Notes: generated from the letters alone by a model not told the origin. A DNA stretch of 64,000 bases from an uncultured Planctomycetaceae bacterium (GCA_937888715.1 CALARU010000114.1:1-64000), one strand, 5' to 3'. Counted from the first letter of the stretch, positions 54,651 through 63,254 are shown. Translations and numbers: made by a program.

Positions 54651-56663
54651 TTGGGCAATTACTTTTCTAAAGATGGGGTTCTTGCTCAAAACTTTTCTGG
54701 GTTTGAACCACGCGCCCAGCAGTCACAAATGGCGAAAGCTGTTGATAATGCCTTGGCTAGTGGTGCGACTTTACTCGCAGAAGCTGGAACCGGGGTGGGT
54801 AAAAGTTTTGGATATCTAGTCCCTGTTTTTCTTTCCGCCCTTAATAAAAAACGAACCCCCATTGTTATTTCAACCCATACGATCAGCCTGCAAGAGCAAT
54901 TGCTTTTAAAAGATATCCCGGCGCTGCAAAAAATTATACCGTATCCATTAAAAGTGGTATTGGTCAAAGGGCGGGGCAATTACATCAGCTTGCGTAGATT
55001 GCGGGTCGCCCAAATAAAAGCGCCCACACTCATTCAATCTGATGAATTTCACGAACAACTTTATAATGTCAGTCGGTGGTCGCTTGATACCAAGGATGGC
55101 AGCAGATCTGATATGGAGTTTGAACCAGACGGTATGGTTTGGGATCTTGTGCAAAGTGATAGTAGCAACTGCATGGGCAGAAGTTGCAAGGATTACCAGC
55201 GCTGTTACTATTATCAGGCAAGGCGAACTATCGCCAACGCTGATATTCTTGTGGTTAATCATGCCCTTTTCTTTGCAGACCTTTCTGTACGGGGTAAAGG
55301 TTCCAGCCTGCTGCCTGATTATCGCGCAGTTATTTTTGACGAAGGCCACATGGTGGAAGATGTCGCAATTGATCAATTGGGCGACCGCCTTAGCCAGGGA
55401 GCCTTTCATTATCTTTTCGAAAGGCTGGCAAGTTCCGGCAAAAAAGAACGAGGCTTACTCGCTGGCGATGGTTTTACTGCAGCTAAACAACAATTGCATT
55501 CTGCACGGGCAGAGGTTGATTTGTTTTTCTTGAATATTCAAAACTGGATGAATTCCCACTCTGGTGCTGGCTCTGATCGCACTTCAGGAGCGGTACGCGA
55601 TGCAGGACATTTCAGGGTTCTCGAAAAAAACATTGTCGAAAATAATATCACGGATACTCTTACCGATCTTTCCAAGAAGCTTGAAGATGAATCTGCTGAT
55701 TTGCCCGATGAGGAAAAAATTGAATTTCAATCGATGGCAGATAAAGCTGTTGATCTCGGGGTTAGAGTTCGAGAATGGCTCGAGCAGCAACATAAAGGGA
55801 ATGTGTTCTGGCTGGAATTAGCAGGTAAGCGAGCACTTAGGTTGAATCTGTGTAGGGCTCCTGTTGATGTTGCCCCTATTCTTAAAGAACAGCTTTTTTC
55901 AAAAGATATTCCAATTATCCTCACAAGCGCAACACTCTCAACCGGTGGTAAAGAAGGATTCAAGGCTGCTAAAGAAAGGCTTGGGATTGATAAGGCTGAG
56001 GTTCTTGCTCTTGAAAGCCCATTTGATTATTACAATCAATCAGAGTTATATCTTTTTAAGAATATGCCCGATCCTGCTTCTCAACCGCGAGAGTTTGAAG
56101 AAGCATCGCTGGGTATGATTTGCAAGTTTCTTGAAAAATCGCAAGGCAGTGCGTTTGTACTTTTTACTAGTTATCAATTCTTGCAGCGCACGGGAAAGGT
56201 GCTTGAATCTTGGTGCAGGCAGCGCGGTTTCCCCTTGTTTGCTCAAGGGCAGGGCATGACTAGAAATCGTATGTTGGATGAGTTCAGGGCTTCGAAAAAT
56301 GGAGTTCTTCTTGGCGTGGATAGTTTTTGGCAGGGCGTTGATGTGCAGGGCGAGGCACTCTCCAATGTTATTATCACCCGTTTGCCCTTTATTGTTCCTG
56401 ATCTTCCTTTGGCCCAGGCTCGGCACGAAGCTGTTCAGCAAAAGGGAGGCAATGGCTTCTACGACCTTCATATTCCGCAAGCGGTTCTTAAGTTAAAGCA
56501 AGGCGTTGGCAGGCTGATTCGTTCCTCTACGGATAAGGGCATTATCGTTATCCTTGATCCTAGGATTCTTACCAAGGGGTATGGGAAGCGGTTCTTGCAA
56601 GCGCTGCCGAAATCCCGGCTTTTTGTAGATGAGGTTGAACAACCTTCTTCGGGGGTTGGTTAG
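54651..56663 (+). CDS. dinG: DinG-like ATP-dependent DNA helicase
   Basis: The 670-residue protein (from the TTG at 54651) is a superfamily 2 XPD/DinG-type helicase. Walker A is LLAEAGTGVGKSFGYLVPVF, motif Ia is TPIVISTHTISLQEQ. An Fe-S-like cysteine region follows near CMGRSCKDYQRCYYYQARR, then motif II YRAVIFDEGHMVEDVAID (DEGH) and motif III/IV with PIILTSATLSTGG, GVDVQGEALSNVIITRLPF. The last motif VGRLIRSSTDKGIIVILDPR closes the helicase core. The start is uncertain: no in-frame ATG precedes the conserved start, and the frame is open back to a stop at 54585-54587. The Cys pattern is like the Fe-S cluster of DinG. Confidence 0.92.
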   Translation: MGNYFSKDGVLAQNFSGFEPRAQQSQMAKAVDNALASGATLLAEAGTGVGKSFGYLVPVFLSALNKKRTPIVISTHTISLQEQLLLKDIPALQKIIPYPLKVVLVKGRGNYISLRRLRVAQIKAPTLIQSDEFHEQLYNVSRWSLDTKDGSRSDMEFEPDGMVWDLVQSDSSNCMGRSCKDYQRCYYYQARRTIANADILVVNHALFFADLSVRGKGSSLLPDYRAVIFDEGHMVEDVAIDQLGDRLSQGAFHYLFERLASSGKKERGLLAGDGFTAAKQQLHSARAEVDLFFLNIQNWMNSHSGAGSDRTSGAVRDAGHFRVLEKNIVENNITDTLTDLSKKLEDESADLPDEEKIEFQSMADKAVDLGVRVREWLEQQHKGNVFWLELAGKRALRLNLCRAPVDVAPILKEQLFSKDIPIILTSATLSTGGKEGFKAAKERLGIDKAEVLALESPFDYYNQSELYLFKNMPDPASQPREFEEASLGMICKFLEKSQGSAFVLFTSYQFLQRTGKVLESWCRQRGFPLFAQGQGMTRNRMLDEFRASKNGVLLGVDSFWQGVDVQGEALSNVIITRLPFIVPDLPLAQARHEAVQQKGGNGFYDLHIPQAVLKLKQGVGRLIRSSTDKGIIVILDPRILTKGYGKRFLQALPKSRLFVDEVEQPSSGVG

Positions 56664-57618
56664 TTTCATTGTTTGTGGTTTCAGAGAATAGCTTGGGTAC
56701 CTTTCCTTGCCATTCTTGAAAGCTAAAGTGAAGTGTATCGGCATCTTCAATTTTTACAAAAACCCCTGTAGGTTTTGCCCAAGCTTGGCCAGATGCGCTT
56801 AAAATTATTTCTCCCTTCATGCCTTTTTCAACTTCTGCAAGGGATACTCGTTTTAGATTCTTGTTCTTTTCGAGTATTAATAGTTCGGGGTAGAACCCTC
56901 CATTTGCTAGAAATCGCATGTGCTTGTTTTTGGGGTCAAGAATTGCAATGAGCCCGATAGCTTCGCGCCAAATGGGTAGAAAAGTAAAGTGACTAGGTAT
57001 TTTTGAACTTACGATTTTGATGGATAATATTTCAGTGCCTGTAAATTCTCCAAGAATAATGGCAGGCTTTTTAGGGAATGATTCTGCCCTCTGTTTTAAT
57101 AAAGAATCTAGCGAACCAGTAACAAGACAATCTGCGGACGCAAAAATACCACTCCAATTCGGGGTGAAGTATTCGGAAGGTGATGCAGATAAAAGTTTTA
57201 GCCAAGAAGGTAAATGTGCCCAAGAGATTGAATGGTTGTAAAGGTTGGAAGCGATCAGCCAATCAGAGTTAAAGATGGGCCAAGGGTGCCAACCAGCGAT
57301 CAATTCAAATACGCGGGTGATACCCCGAGTACGAGCAGGGCTGTTTTCAATTGCTTGTTTGTTGCTTGTAGGTTCAGAAAGCGTTTGGTTGCCCATGGGG
57401 ACAAGCCTTTGGAAGTCTGTTGGGTTTTTAAGCCTGCTAAAGTCGTTGAGTTTTCCGAAGGGTTTTGATTTGTTGTTTTTTATGAGTTTTAAAAGCGCAC
57501 CTTGGAATTCAGACTTCCAAAAGCAGCGGGCTTTTTCATGATCTAATTGGTAGATGCCTTTAAGCTTGAAAAACAAGCTAGCTATACTCTGAATAAGGTT
57601 GTTCTTTATTGACGACAT
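56569..57618 (-). CDS. Degenerate GH3-like (acyl-adenylate-fold) protein
   Basis: The 349-residue protein resembles GH3-family (jasmonate/auxin-amido synthetase-like, ANL fold) proteins in the N-terminal part: FQGALLKLIKNNKSKPFGKL, LKNPTDFQRLVPMGN. A later segment is like the GH3 core (REAIGLIAILDPKNKHMRFL, ANGGFYPELLILEKN). The SSGTTG-type nucleotide-binding motif is absent, the conserved SEG is replaced by REA, and the protein is shorter than typical GH3 proteins (500 or more), so the catalytic function is probably lost. Its 3' end overlaps the end of dinG by 95 bases antisense. Function unknown; pseudogene-like decay is an alternative. Confidence 0.5.
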   Translation of the reverse strand: MSSIKNNLIQSIASLFFKLKGIYQLDHEKARCFWKSEFQGALLKLIKNNKSKPFGKLNDFSRLKNPTDFQRLVPMGNQTLSEPTSNKQAIENSPARTRGITRVFELIAGWHPWPIFNSDWLIASNLYNHSISWAHLPSWLKLLSASPSEYFTPNWSGIFASADCLVTGSLDSLLKQRAESFPKKPAIILGEFTGTEILSIKIVSSKIPSHFTFLPIWREAIGLIAILDPKNKHMRFLANGGFYPELLILEKNKNLKRVSLAEVEKGMKGEIILSASGQAWAKPTGVFVKIEDADTLHFSFQEWQGKVPKLFSETTNNETNQPPKKVVQPHLQKAGISAALARTASHTPW

Positions 57619-57727
57619 TGTGATAGCAATCCTTGGCCATAGTCGTTTACATTCTGAAATCTATCAGACTTAAGATATTTTACACAAAGGCATGGCAAAT
57701 AGAAGAGAATAATTGTGTGTATCAAAT

Positions 57728-57766
57728 AAAAGAAGAGCCCAGGAAAACTGGACTCTTCTTTTTGAT
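57728..57766 (-). terminator. Terminator of the minus-strand DUF1501 gene
   Basis: AAGAAGAG-CC-CAG and CTG-GA-CTCTTCTT form a hairpin with an internal mismatch; reading the minus strand it is followed by TTTTATTT. It lies 17 bases beyond the stop at 57783. It also has T-rich sequence on the plus side, so it may be bidirectional. Confidence 0.75.
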
Positions 57767-57782
57767 ATTAAAAGGTTTGCGA

Positions 57783-59090
57783 TTAAACAACGCCTTCGAG
57801 AGGCTTGCCATCAGCAATGGCCATAGGTCGGCCAAGGTTATCGCGAACTTGGGAAGTTGGATCAAGTCCAAGGCCCTTGTAAACAGTTGCGAAGAGGTCG
57901 CCAATGGAGCAAGGCTTATCTTTGATGTCCATACCATCGGCGCTGGTTGAGCCATAAGCTTGGCCACCCTTGATGGCGCCACCACCGATAACAACGGACC
58001 AGCATCGTGCCCAATGGTCACGACCACCATTTTGGTTAATCTTGGGGGTACGACCAAAGTCGCCCATCCACATAACAACGGTGTCTTTCCACTTATCTCT
58101 TTCAACAAGTTCCTTAACCAAGTTGCCCATGCCTTTATCAAGGCGGGGGCCGTTCCCGGTTCGGATGGTGTTGAAGATGCCAGCGTGGTTATCCCAGCCG
58201 CCCAAATCGATTTCGACGCAGGTTACATTCTTCTCGACCAATTTCCTGGCAAGAAGGCAACCCATACCGAAGTTGTTGGTTCGACCGCCGTATGCTTCGA
58301 TTACGCTTGCGGGTTCGGTTGAAACTTCGAACACGGTTCGCAAAGGAGAAACAGTAAGGTCGAAAGCCTTTTTGTAGATTGAAGTGTGAGCTTGAGCAGC
58401 ACTGCCAGCGGCTTCACGATCTTCAGGCTTCCTCATGTGTGGGAAGCTGTTTTCTGCAAAAGTATCTTCAACAGAATAGAACAAGCGTTGGCGTCTGCGA
58501 AGCCTTTCCATGGTTTCGGTTTCACTGCCAAGGGAAGCAGGAGCCTTGATATTTTCAGGAGGCTGACCAGCATTCTGGACGGTGAAAGGAGCATTCATCA
58601 TGCCCAAGAAACCGGGTCCAATTCGCTGAGCTGTTCCGCCTACGCCGATGAATCCAGGCAAAGCAAGATCTTTAGGAGTCAGAAGCGAAGATGCCTGTGC
58701 ACCCAATGCTGGGTACTGAACTACAGGGCTAACCATACGGCCAGTGTTCATCAACACGGTGCCTCGTTCGTGGCTACCTTCGTTGGTAACAAGGGAACGA
58801 ACAGCAACAAGGTGTTTGAACTGGGAAGCGATAGTAGGAAGTACTTCGCTGATTTCCACGCCTGGAGCAGTGGTTTTAATAGTTTTGAATTCGCCACCGG
58901 TTTGAGCGTTTGGCTTGAGGTCCCAAAGATCCATATGGCTAGGGCCGCCGCCCATCCAGAATATGATTAAGCTTTTATTAGCTTTCTTAAGATTGGTTTC
59001 TGCTGCACGCAGATTTTGCATGAAACCGGTGCTTGGAAGCATTACTGCTGATGCACCTGCAACATGTTGCATAAAATGACGACGATCCAT
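57783..59090 (-). CDS. DUF1501 family secreted protein
   Basis: The 435-residue DUF1501 protein has a Tat-like start (MDRRHFMQHVAGASAVMLPS). Family motifs are LIIFWMGGGPSHMDLWDLKP, EGSHERGTVLMNTGRMVSP, VEIDLGGWDNHAGIFNTIRT and VVMWMGDFGRTPKINQNGGR with the RDHW that follows. It differs from the other DUF1501 protein of the window. The ATG has AGGAG six to seven bases upstream. A TTGACA on the minus strand at 59169-59164 lies upstream of the gene, with no clear -10, so the promoter is unconfirmed. It is not next to a DUF1549/DUF1553 gene. Confidence 0.9.
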   Translation of the reverse strand: MDRRHFMQHVAGASAVMLPSTGFMQNLRAAETNLKKANKSLIIFWMGGGPSHMDLWDLKPNAQTGGEFKTIKTTAPGVEISEVLPTIASQFKHLVAVRSLVTNEGSHERGTVLMNTGRMVSPVVQYPALGAQASSLLTPKDLALPGFIGVGGTAQRIGPGFLGMMNAPFTVQNAGQPPENIKAPASLGSETETMERLRRRQRLFYSVEDTFAENSFPHMRKPEDREAAGSAAQAHTSIYKKAFDLTVSPLRTVFEVSTEPASVIEAYGGRTNNFGMGCLLARKLVEKNVTCVEIDLGGWDNHAGIFNTIRTGNGPRLDKGMGNLVKELVERDKWKDTVVMWMGDFGRTPKINQNGGRDHWARCWSVVIGGGAIKGGQAYGSTSADGMDIKDKPCSIGDLFATVYKGLGLDPTSQVRDNLGRPMAIADGKPLEGVV

Positions 59091-59362
59091 AGTTATCTCC
59101 TAAAATACGAGTTTTAAACTCTAAGCCTTTAGCTATCCTAAGTTTCTGATCTTATTGAGACATTGTCAACAAATTATCAGAATCTTTTACAATTATTCGG
59201 GAAATTAATCTATCACATTAAGTTAGTCGGCTTATTCGTGATAAGGTTCCAAAATAATTGTGAATATTTCATTCTTTTAAAGTTTGCTTTGAATATTCGA
59301 TAAACAATTGCAGATAAGTGTTAAAATGGGTGCCTCCTGCTAATTAGGCTATTGGAGTTATA

Positions 59363-60700
59363 ATGAAGCCATCAACTCAGTCGAGAAAAAAGCTGGAAGT
59401 CATTTGGAATAAAGGGGTTAAGGCTGTTGATCCTAGAGATTTAGTGGCCCATTTTGTTCAGTCCGATGCTTCATTTCAGTCGGTTTTAAGCGAGGCTGCA
59501 AGTATTTTGGTCGTGGGCGGTGGTAAAGCCACTGCAGCCATGGCACTTGGTCTTGAACAAGAAATAAAGCCGTTTTTATCTAAAACCGTTGGGATTTTGA
59601 ATGTTCCCGAAGCAAATTACCCAAAGTTAGAAAAAATTAAGCTTAATTTAGCTAGGCCAGCGGGAATGAATCAGCCTACCGTTAAAGCAGTTGAAGGCTC
59701 TAAAGCGATGATCCAGCTTGCCCAAGAGGCAAAAGAAGGCGATTTGCTCCTCGCTTTGATTTCTGGAGGGGGCTCTGCCCTAATGCCTTTACCCAGCCTT
59801 GGGGTTTCTCTTGAAGACAAACAAAAAATTACCTCACTTCTTTCCGGAACTTCCGCTTCTATCAATGAATTAAACTGCGTTCGAAAGCACCTTTCCCAAA
59901 TTAAAGGGGGCAGACTTGCTCAGGCCTTCCTTGAAGCTACTCAAGGAAAAGGAAAAATTGTTACTTTGATTTTGTCCGATGTTATTGAAGATAAGCTCGA
60001 TGTAATAGGTTCCGGCCCCACCGTTAACGATCCCACAACCTTCAACGATGCTTTTAACATCCTCCAAAAACATCTTCTATTAGATAAAACCCCTGCCTCC
60101 ATTCTTCAGCATTTGCAATCGGGAATAGCAGGGAAGATTTCAGATACGCCCAAGGATTTGCCTGCAAGTATTCGAAATAAAGTTCTCGGGAATAATGCCC
60201 TAGCACTCGATGCTGCTGCCAACCAAGCTAGGCAACTTGGTTATCAGGTAATTAATCTCGGGTCTTGCATGGAGGGCGATACCGCTGGGTTGGCATCGAT
60301 TCACGCTTCGATCGCCCGATCTATTCTTAAGTATGATCAGCCTTGCCAGCCCCCGGTATGTATTTTATCGGGTGGCGAGACAACGGTGAATTTAGGTCAA
60401 AACCCTGGTAAAGGTGGCAGAAACCAAGAGATGGCGCTCGCTTTCCTTTGTGCGCTTAAAGATCACAATTTGGAGAGAATCACTTTTCTTGCAGCGGGGA
60501 CCGATGGCGAAGATGGCCCGACCGATGCCGCAGGGGCATTTGCAGATTCCAGTACGCTCAAGCAGTCTGGAACAATGAACGCTTCCGATTTTCTTGCGCG
60601 CCATGATGCTTATCATTATTTCAAAACTGCTGGTTCACTTTTTCAACCCGGCCCAACCGGAACTAATGTGATGGATTTGAGAGTTTTGATTGTTGAATAA
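59363..60700 (+). CDS. Glycerate 2-kinase (MOFRL/GckA family)
   Basis: The 445-residue protein belongs to the glycerate 2-kinase (GckA/TtuD-type, DUF4147 plus MOFRL) family. Motifs are ILVVGGGKATAAMALGLEQE, LLLALISGGGSALMPLPSLG, NELNCVRKHLSQIKGGRLAQ, and the MOFRL part VCILSGGETTVNLGQNPGKG, GRNQEMALAF, AAGTDGEDGPTDAAGAFADS. It phosphorylates glycerate to 2-phosphoglycerate in glyoxylate/serine or hydroxypyruvate metabolism. GGAG stands five to nine bases before the ATG. It converges with the isocitrate-lyase-family gene, 11 bases apart. Confidence 0.9.
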   Translation: MKPSTQSRKKLEVIWNKGVKAVDPRDLVAHFVQSDASFQSVLSEAASILVVGGGKATAAMALGLEQEIKPFLSKTVGILNVPEANYPKLEKIKLNLARPAGMNQPTVKAVEGSKAMIQLAQEAKEGDLLLALISGGGSALMPLPSLGVSLEDKQKITSLLSGTSASINELNCVRKHLSQIKGGRLAQAFLEATQGKGKIVTLILSDVIEDKLDVIGSGPTVNDPTTFNDAFNILQKHLLLDKTPASILQHLQSGIAGKISDTPKDLPASIRNKVLGNNALALDAAANQARQLGYQVINLGSCMEGDTAGLASIHASIARSILKYDQPCQPPVCILSGGETTVNLGQNPGKGGRNQEMALAFLCALKDHNLERITFLAAGTDGEDGPTDAAGAFADSSTLKQSGTMNASDFLARHDAYHYFKTAGSLFQPGPTGTNVMDLRVLIVE

Positions 60701-60711
60701 GCTGCTCGCAG

Positions 60712-61584
60712 TTATTTGCTTTCAATGCGCTGTTTCAATGCGGAGATAGATTCGAGCCCTAGGGTTTCTTTAAGTTCTGTAAAGTTAAACATGGCGCCCG
60801 CATCTGGTCGATCGACTCTGCCATGTTTCATGTACACCTTAAGCAATTGCTTCATGGCTGCAGCGGTAACCATAAGGCTTTCAATTGGGCAGACAGCAAT
60901 TTTGTAGCCCATGGTTTCAAGTTCACTTGCTGAAAGAATAGGGGTAGCTCCACCTGTTAGCATGTTGGCGAGTAGGGGAAGTTTGACTTCCTTGGCAACG
61001 AGTTGAAGTTCTTCGATGGATTGCGGGGCTTCAACAAAGCAGACATCAACGCCCAGATCTTTTGCCTGATTGGCACGATCGATTGCAGCATGAATTCCTT
61101 CAATGGCCCGTGAATCTGTTCTGGCGATGATGATAAAATCAGGGTTTTTTCTAGCGTCGAGCCCTGCTTTCAGGCGATCAAGCCATTCTTTTGTAGAAAC
61201 TATTTGCTTGCCGGAAAAATGCCCGCACCTCTTTGGGTTTGCCTGATCTTCAAGAAGAATGCCAGCAGCGCCTGCATTTTCAAACTCGCGAACAGTGCGC
61301 TGAACATTATGGATATCGCCATGCCCGGTATCTCCATCCGCAACTACGGGTATGTGAAGCCTAGAAGCCATGCGTCTAACCGCATCGGCCATTTCGGTAA
61401 GGGTGATTAAGCCAACATCTGGAAGGCCAAGTAAGCTTGCAGAGGTACCAAAGCCGCCAAGGAAAACGGTTTCAAGGCCTGCTTGTTGAACAAGAAGTGC
61501 GGTGAAAACATCGTGTGCGCCTAAGCTGCGAATGATTCCCGGTTTTGCGAGCAGATGGCGAAGTTGGGAAGGGGAGGTGCTCAT
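60712..61584 (-). CDS. Isocitrate lyase/PEP mutase family protein (PrpB-like)
   Basis: The 290-residue protein has the family landmarks SLGAHDVFTALLVQQAGLET, VVADGDTGHGDIHNVQRTVR, the active-site loop NPKRCGHFSGKQ with the catalytic Cys, and IIARTDSRAIEGIHAAIDRA. The Cys loop favours 2-methylisocitrate lyase, oxaloacetate hydrolase or phosphonomutase-type reactions over PEP mutase itself. The start at 61584 (MSTSPSQLRHL) is chosen over an in-frame ATG at 61641 because homology begins at RHLLAKPGIIR. The exact substrate cannot be told. The gene converges with the glycerate kinase gene; any shared pathway (C2/serine) is speculative. Confidence 0.85.
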   Translation of the reverse strand: MSTSPSQLRHLLAKPGIIRSLGAHDVFTALLVQQAGLETVFLGGFGTSASLLGLPDVGLITLTEMADAVRRMASRLHIPVVADGDTGHGDIHNVQRTVREFENAGAAGILLEDQANPKRCGHFSGKQIVSTKEWLDRLKAGLDARKNPDFIIIARTDSRAIEGIHAAIDRANQAKDLGVDVCFVEAPQSIEELQLVAKEVKLPLLANMLTGGATPILSASELETMGYKIAVCPIESLMVTAAAMKQLLKVYMKHGRVDRPDAGAMFNFTELKETLGLESISALKQRIESK

Positions 61585-62008
61585 GATGTTTTGTAATCCC
61601 TGCTCGATGATTGAAATTTTTACCAAACAAAAGTCTAGCAATTGTAGAAACTACCATAATGATTGAATGCGAATGATTCTACAGAAAACATGACTTTGAT
61701 CAAAACGCCTTGTATTACAGGCTTTTCAACTTGCTTTGAAATAATATTAGTTATTGGCACGCATGTTGCTTTACTTATTATCAGCGGCCTTGAAGCAATG
61801 GAACATATTGTCAAAGGGGCCGGAACAGAGAAAAGTGGCCCTGCAGATCTGGAACATTTGTTGGGCAAAGTAGCAGTGAAAACCGTCCCCCGGCGGAGAC
61901 CCATGAAGTGTGGATGGCACCCCCCAATTAGCCAACTACACTACCCCAATTGATCATGGGAAATTTACCCGCATATCGATCCCCCTCGGTATGCGGGTTT
62001 TATCTTTT
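61585..62008. other. Unassigned segment with a plus-strand terminator
   Basis: About 420 bases separate two minus-strand genes. Most of it could be the leader of the isocitrate-lyase-family gene. I recognise no tRNA, SRP RNA, RNase P RNA, tmRNA or 6S RNA. One plus-strand reading frame of 87 codons from ATG 61690 is listed separately with low confidence. A strong plus-strand terminator at its right end suggests a plus-strand transcript, protein or RNA, that ends there. Confidence 0.5.
61690..61953 (+). CDS. Possible small membrane protein
   Basis: An 87-residue frame from the ATG at 61690 has one hydrophobic segment (CFEIILVIGTHVALLIISGL) and a basic tail (VPRRRPMKCGW). A longer form from a TTG at 61663 adds nine residues. 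There is no convincing Shine-Dalgarno and no family is recognised. The main reason to list it is that a strong terminator stands 14 bases after its stop codon on the same strand. Confidence 0.3.
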   Translation: MTLIKTPCITGFSTCFEIILVIGTHVALLIISGLEAMEHIVKGAGTEKSGPADLEHLLGKVAVKTVPRRRPMKCGWHPPISQLHYPN

Positions 62009-62010
62009 TT
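61967..62010 (+). terminator. Strong plus-strand intrinsic terminator
   Basis: ACCCGCATATCGA (61967-61979) pairs with TCGGTATGCGGGT (61986-61998), with one G-T-type mismatch and a TCCCCC loop, followed by TTTATCTTTTTT. On the minus strand the hairpin lacks a U-tract, so it works for a plus-strand transcript. The minus-strand mrp gene ends at its right edge. Confidence 0.85.
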
Positions 62011-62827
62011 ATAGCTCTAGTTTTGGCAATTCTTTTGGGGCAACCATGGTGCCTAGTTCGCTAATCACAGATTTGGCTAAAGCCATAAACGCTTTGCTCA
62101 CGGGGTTTTCAGGATGCTTTAGAACGATTGGTAACCCTTCATCGCCAGATTCAGCTACTTTAGGATCGATCGGTATTTCACCTAAAAACGGTACATTATA
62201 TTCTTGAGCAAGTTTGGTTCCGCCCCCATGACGGAAGATTTCATACCTTTTACCATCGTCTCCAATAAAGTAGCTCATGTTTTCGATGATGCCTAAGATT
62301 GGAACTCGAACTTGCTTAAACATTTCGATGCCTTTTCTGGCATCAATCATGCTGACTTCTTGGGGAGTAGTAACAATAACCGAGCCATTCAATGGAACAG
62401 TTTGAGTCAAGGTAAGTTGGGCATCGCCTGTGCCTGGTGGTAAATCAATTACGAGGTAATCAAGTACGCCCCAATCAAGGTCTGAGAGAAACTGTGTGAG
62501 TGCTCTGTGGACCATGGGGCCACGCCAGATAACAGCTTGAGTGGGTGGAACCAGAAAGCCCATGGACATGATTTTTAAGCCATGCTTTTCGAGGGGAAGG
62601 GGGGTGGTTGCTTGATCGATTACTCCATTGATACCCATCATCGTAGGCATGCTTGGGCCATAAATATCCGCATCCATCAACCCAACTTTATTTCCGCTTG
62701 CAGCAAGTGCTAGAGCCAAGTTCGCAGAAACGGTTGATTTTCCAACCCCGCCTTTTCCGCTTGCTACTGCAATGATAGTCCGAATATTAGGCAGGCTTAA
62801 CTTTGGCATTGTTGCTTGTGGCTGCAT
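62009..62827 (-). CDS. mrp: Mrp/NBP35-family ATP-binding protein (Fe-S carrier)
   Basis: The 272-residue P-loop ATPase has the deviant Walker A IIAVASGKGGVGKSTVSANL, LMDADIYGPSMPTMMGI, the switch DYLVIDLPPGTGDAQLTLTQ and GIIENMSYF. It stores or transfers Fe-S clusters. The usual N-terminal MIP18 (DUF59) domain is absent, so this is the short ATPase-only form. The CxxC of NBP35/Mrp near the C-terminus is not evident in this copy (IIENMSYFIGDDGKRYE rather than M(S)xFxCPxC), so it may rely on other ligands. It lies 24 bases downstream of the DUF971 gene on the same strand. A second ATG at residue 7 (PKLSLPNIRT) is an alternative start. Confidence 0.88.
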   Translation of the reverse strand: MQPQATMPKLSLPNIRTIIAVASGKGGVGKSTVSANLALALAASGNKVGLMDADIYGPSMPTMMGINGVIDQATTPLPLEKHGLKIMSMGFLVPPTQAVIWRGPMVHRALTQFLSDLDWGVLDYLVIDLPPGTGDAQLTLTQTVPLNGSVIVTTPQEVSMIDARKGIEMFKQVRVPILGIIENMSYFIGDDGKRYEIFRHGGGTKLAQEYNVPFLGEIPIDPKVAESGDEGLPIVLKHPENPVSKAFMALAKSVISELGTMVAPKELPKLEL

Positions 62828-62851
62828 GACTTATTTCCTTATGGTAAATCT

Positions 62852-63208
62852 TTAGGTAGTAGTTTTCTTTGCTATGCATTCTTGGCACTGGCACAGGGCG
62901 CGCAAGCTTTCCAAGGTATATATTCCAGAATCGTGCCCATCGTTCCAAACTATTCGATAGGCATAATGGCCTACGGGAACCAGCGATGTAGGGGCAGGTT
63001 GCACCAATTCAGAAGGTTTAAGAATATGGAAAGGGTTGGCAGGTTTATCCCGTTCGTCCCTGCAAGTTGCACAGGGGCAATTTCCCCTGAGATGTTTCCA
63101 CCCCAAGATGCCTTGATGGCCATCATTCCAATCGATAAATAGGGAGTCGTCCCCCTGTTTTTTCAAGGAATTTGGGAAAAGCGCAAAGTTATTCTCAGTC
63201 ATAAACAA
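62852..63208 (-). CDS. DUF971 protein with two CxCxxC motifs
   Basis: The 118-residue protein belongs to the DUF971 family (DDSLFIDWNDGHQGILGWKH, PVGHYAYRIVWNDGHDSGIY, TLESLRALCQCQEC). It has two cysteine triads, CPCATC and CQCQEC, each of the CxCxxC form, which could bind a metal or an Fe-S cluster. The gene is 24 bases upstream of mrp on the same strand, so the pair is probably cotranscribed. DUF971 is often fused or adjacent to Fe-S-related proteins. A second ATG (63202) would remove two residues. Confidence 0.82.
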   Translation of the reverse strand: MFMTENNFALFPNSLKKQGDDSLFIDWNDGHQGILGWKHLRGNCPCATCRDERDKPANPFHILKPSELVQPAPTSLVPVGHYAYRIVWNDGHDSGIYTLESLRALCQCQECIAKKTTT

Positions 63209-63254
63209 AAACCCTCTTCTGCCTATGTTTTACTATAGGAAAGAAGGAGGGATT
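63206..63254 (-). terminator. Minus-strand terminator upstream of the DUF971 gene
   Basis: CCCTCTTCT-CCTAT and ATAGG-AAGAAGGAGGG pair into a long hairpin with a bulge, followed on the minus strand by GGGTTTTTGTTT. It would end transcripts of the partial gene at the right edge, and separates that gene from the DUF971-mrp pair. Confidence 0.8.

Noticed and set aside
61635-61904. Minus-strand ORF of 89 codons between the isocitrate-lyase-family gene and mrp
   Set aside because: No family, and the strong terminator at its side acts on the plus strand, not this one.
61585-62008. SRP, tmRNA, RNase P or 6S RNA in the unassigned segment
   Set aside because: No characteristic motifs of these RNAs were found on either strand by eye.
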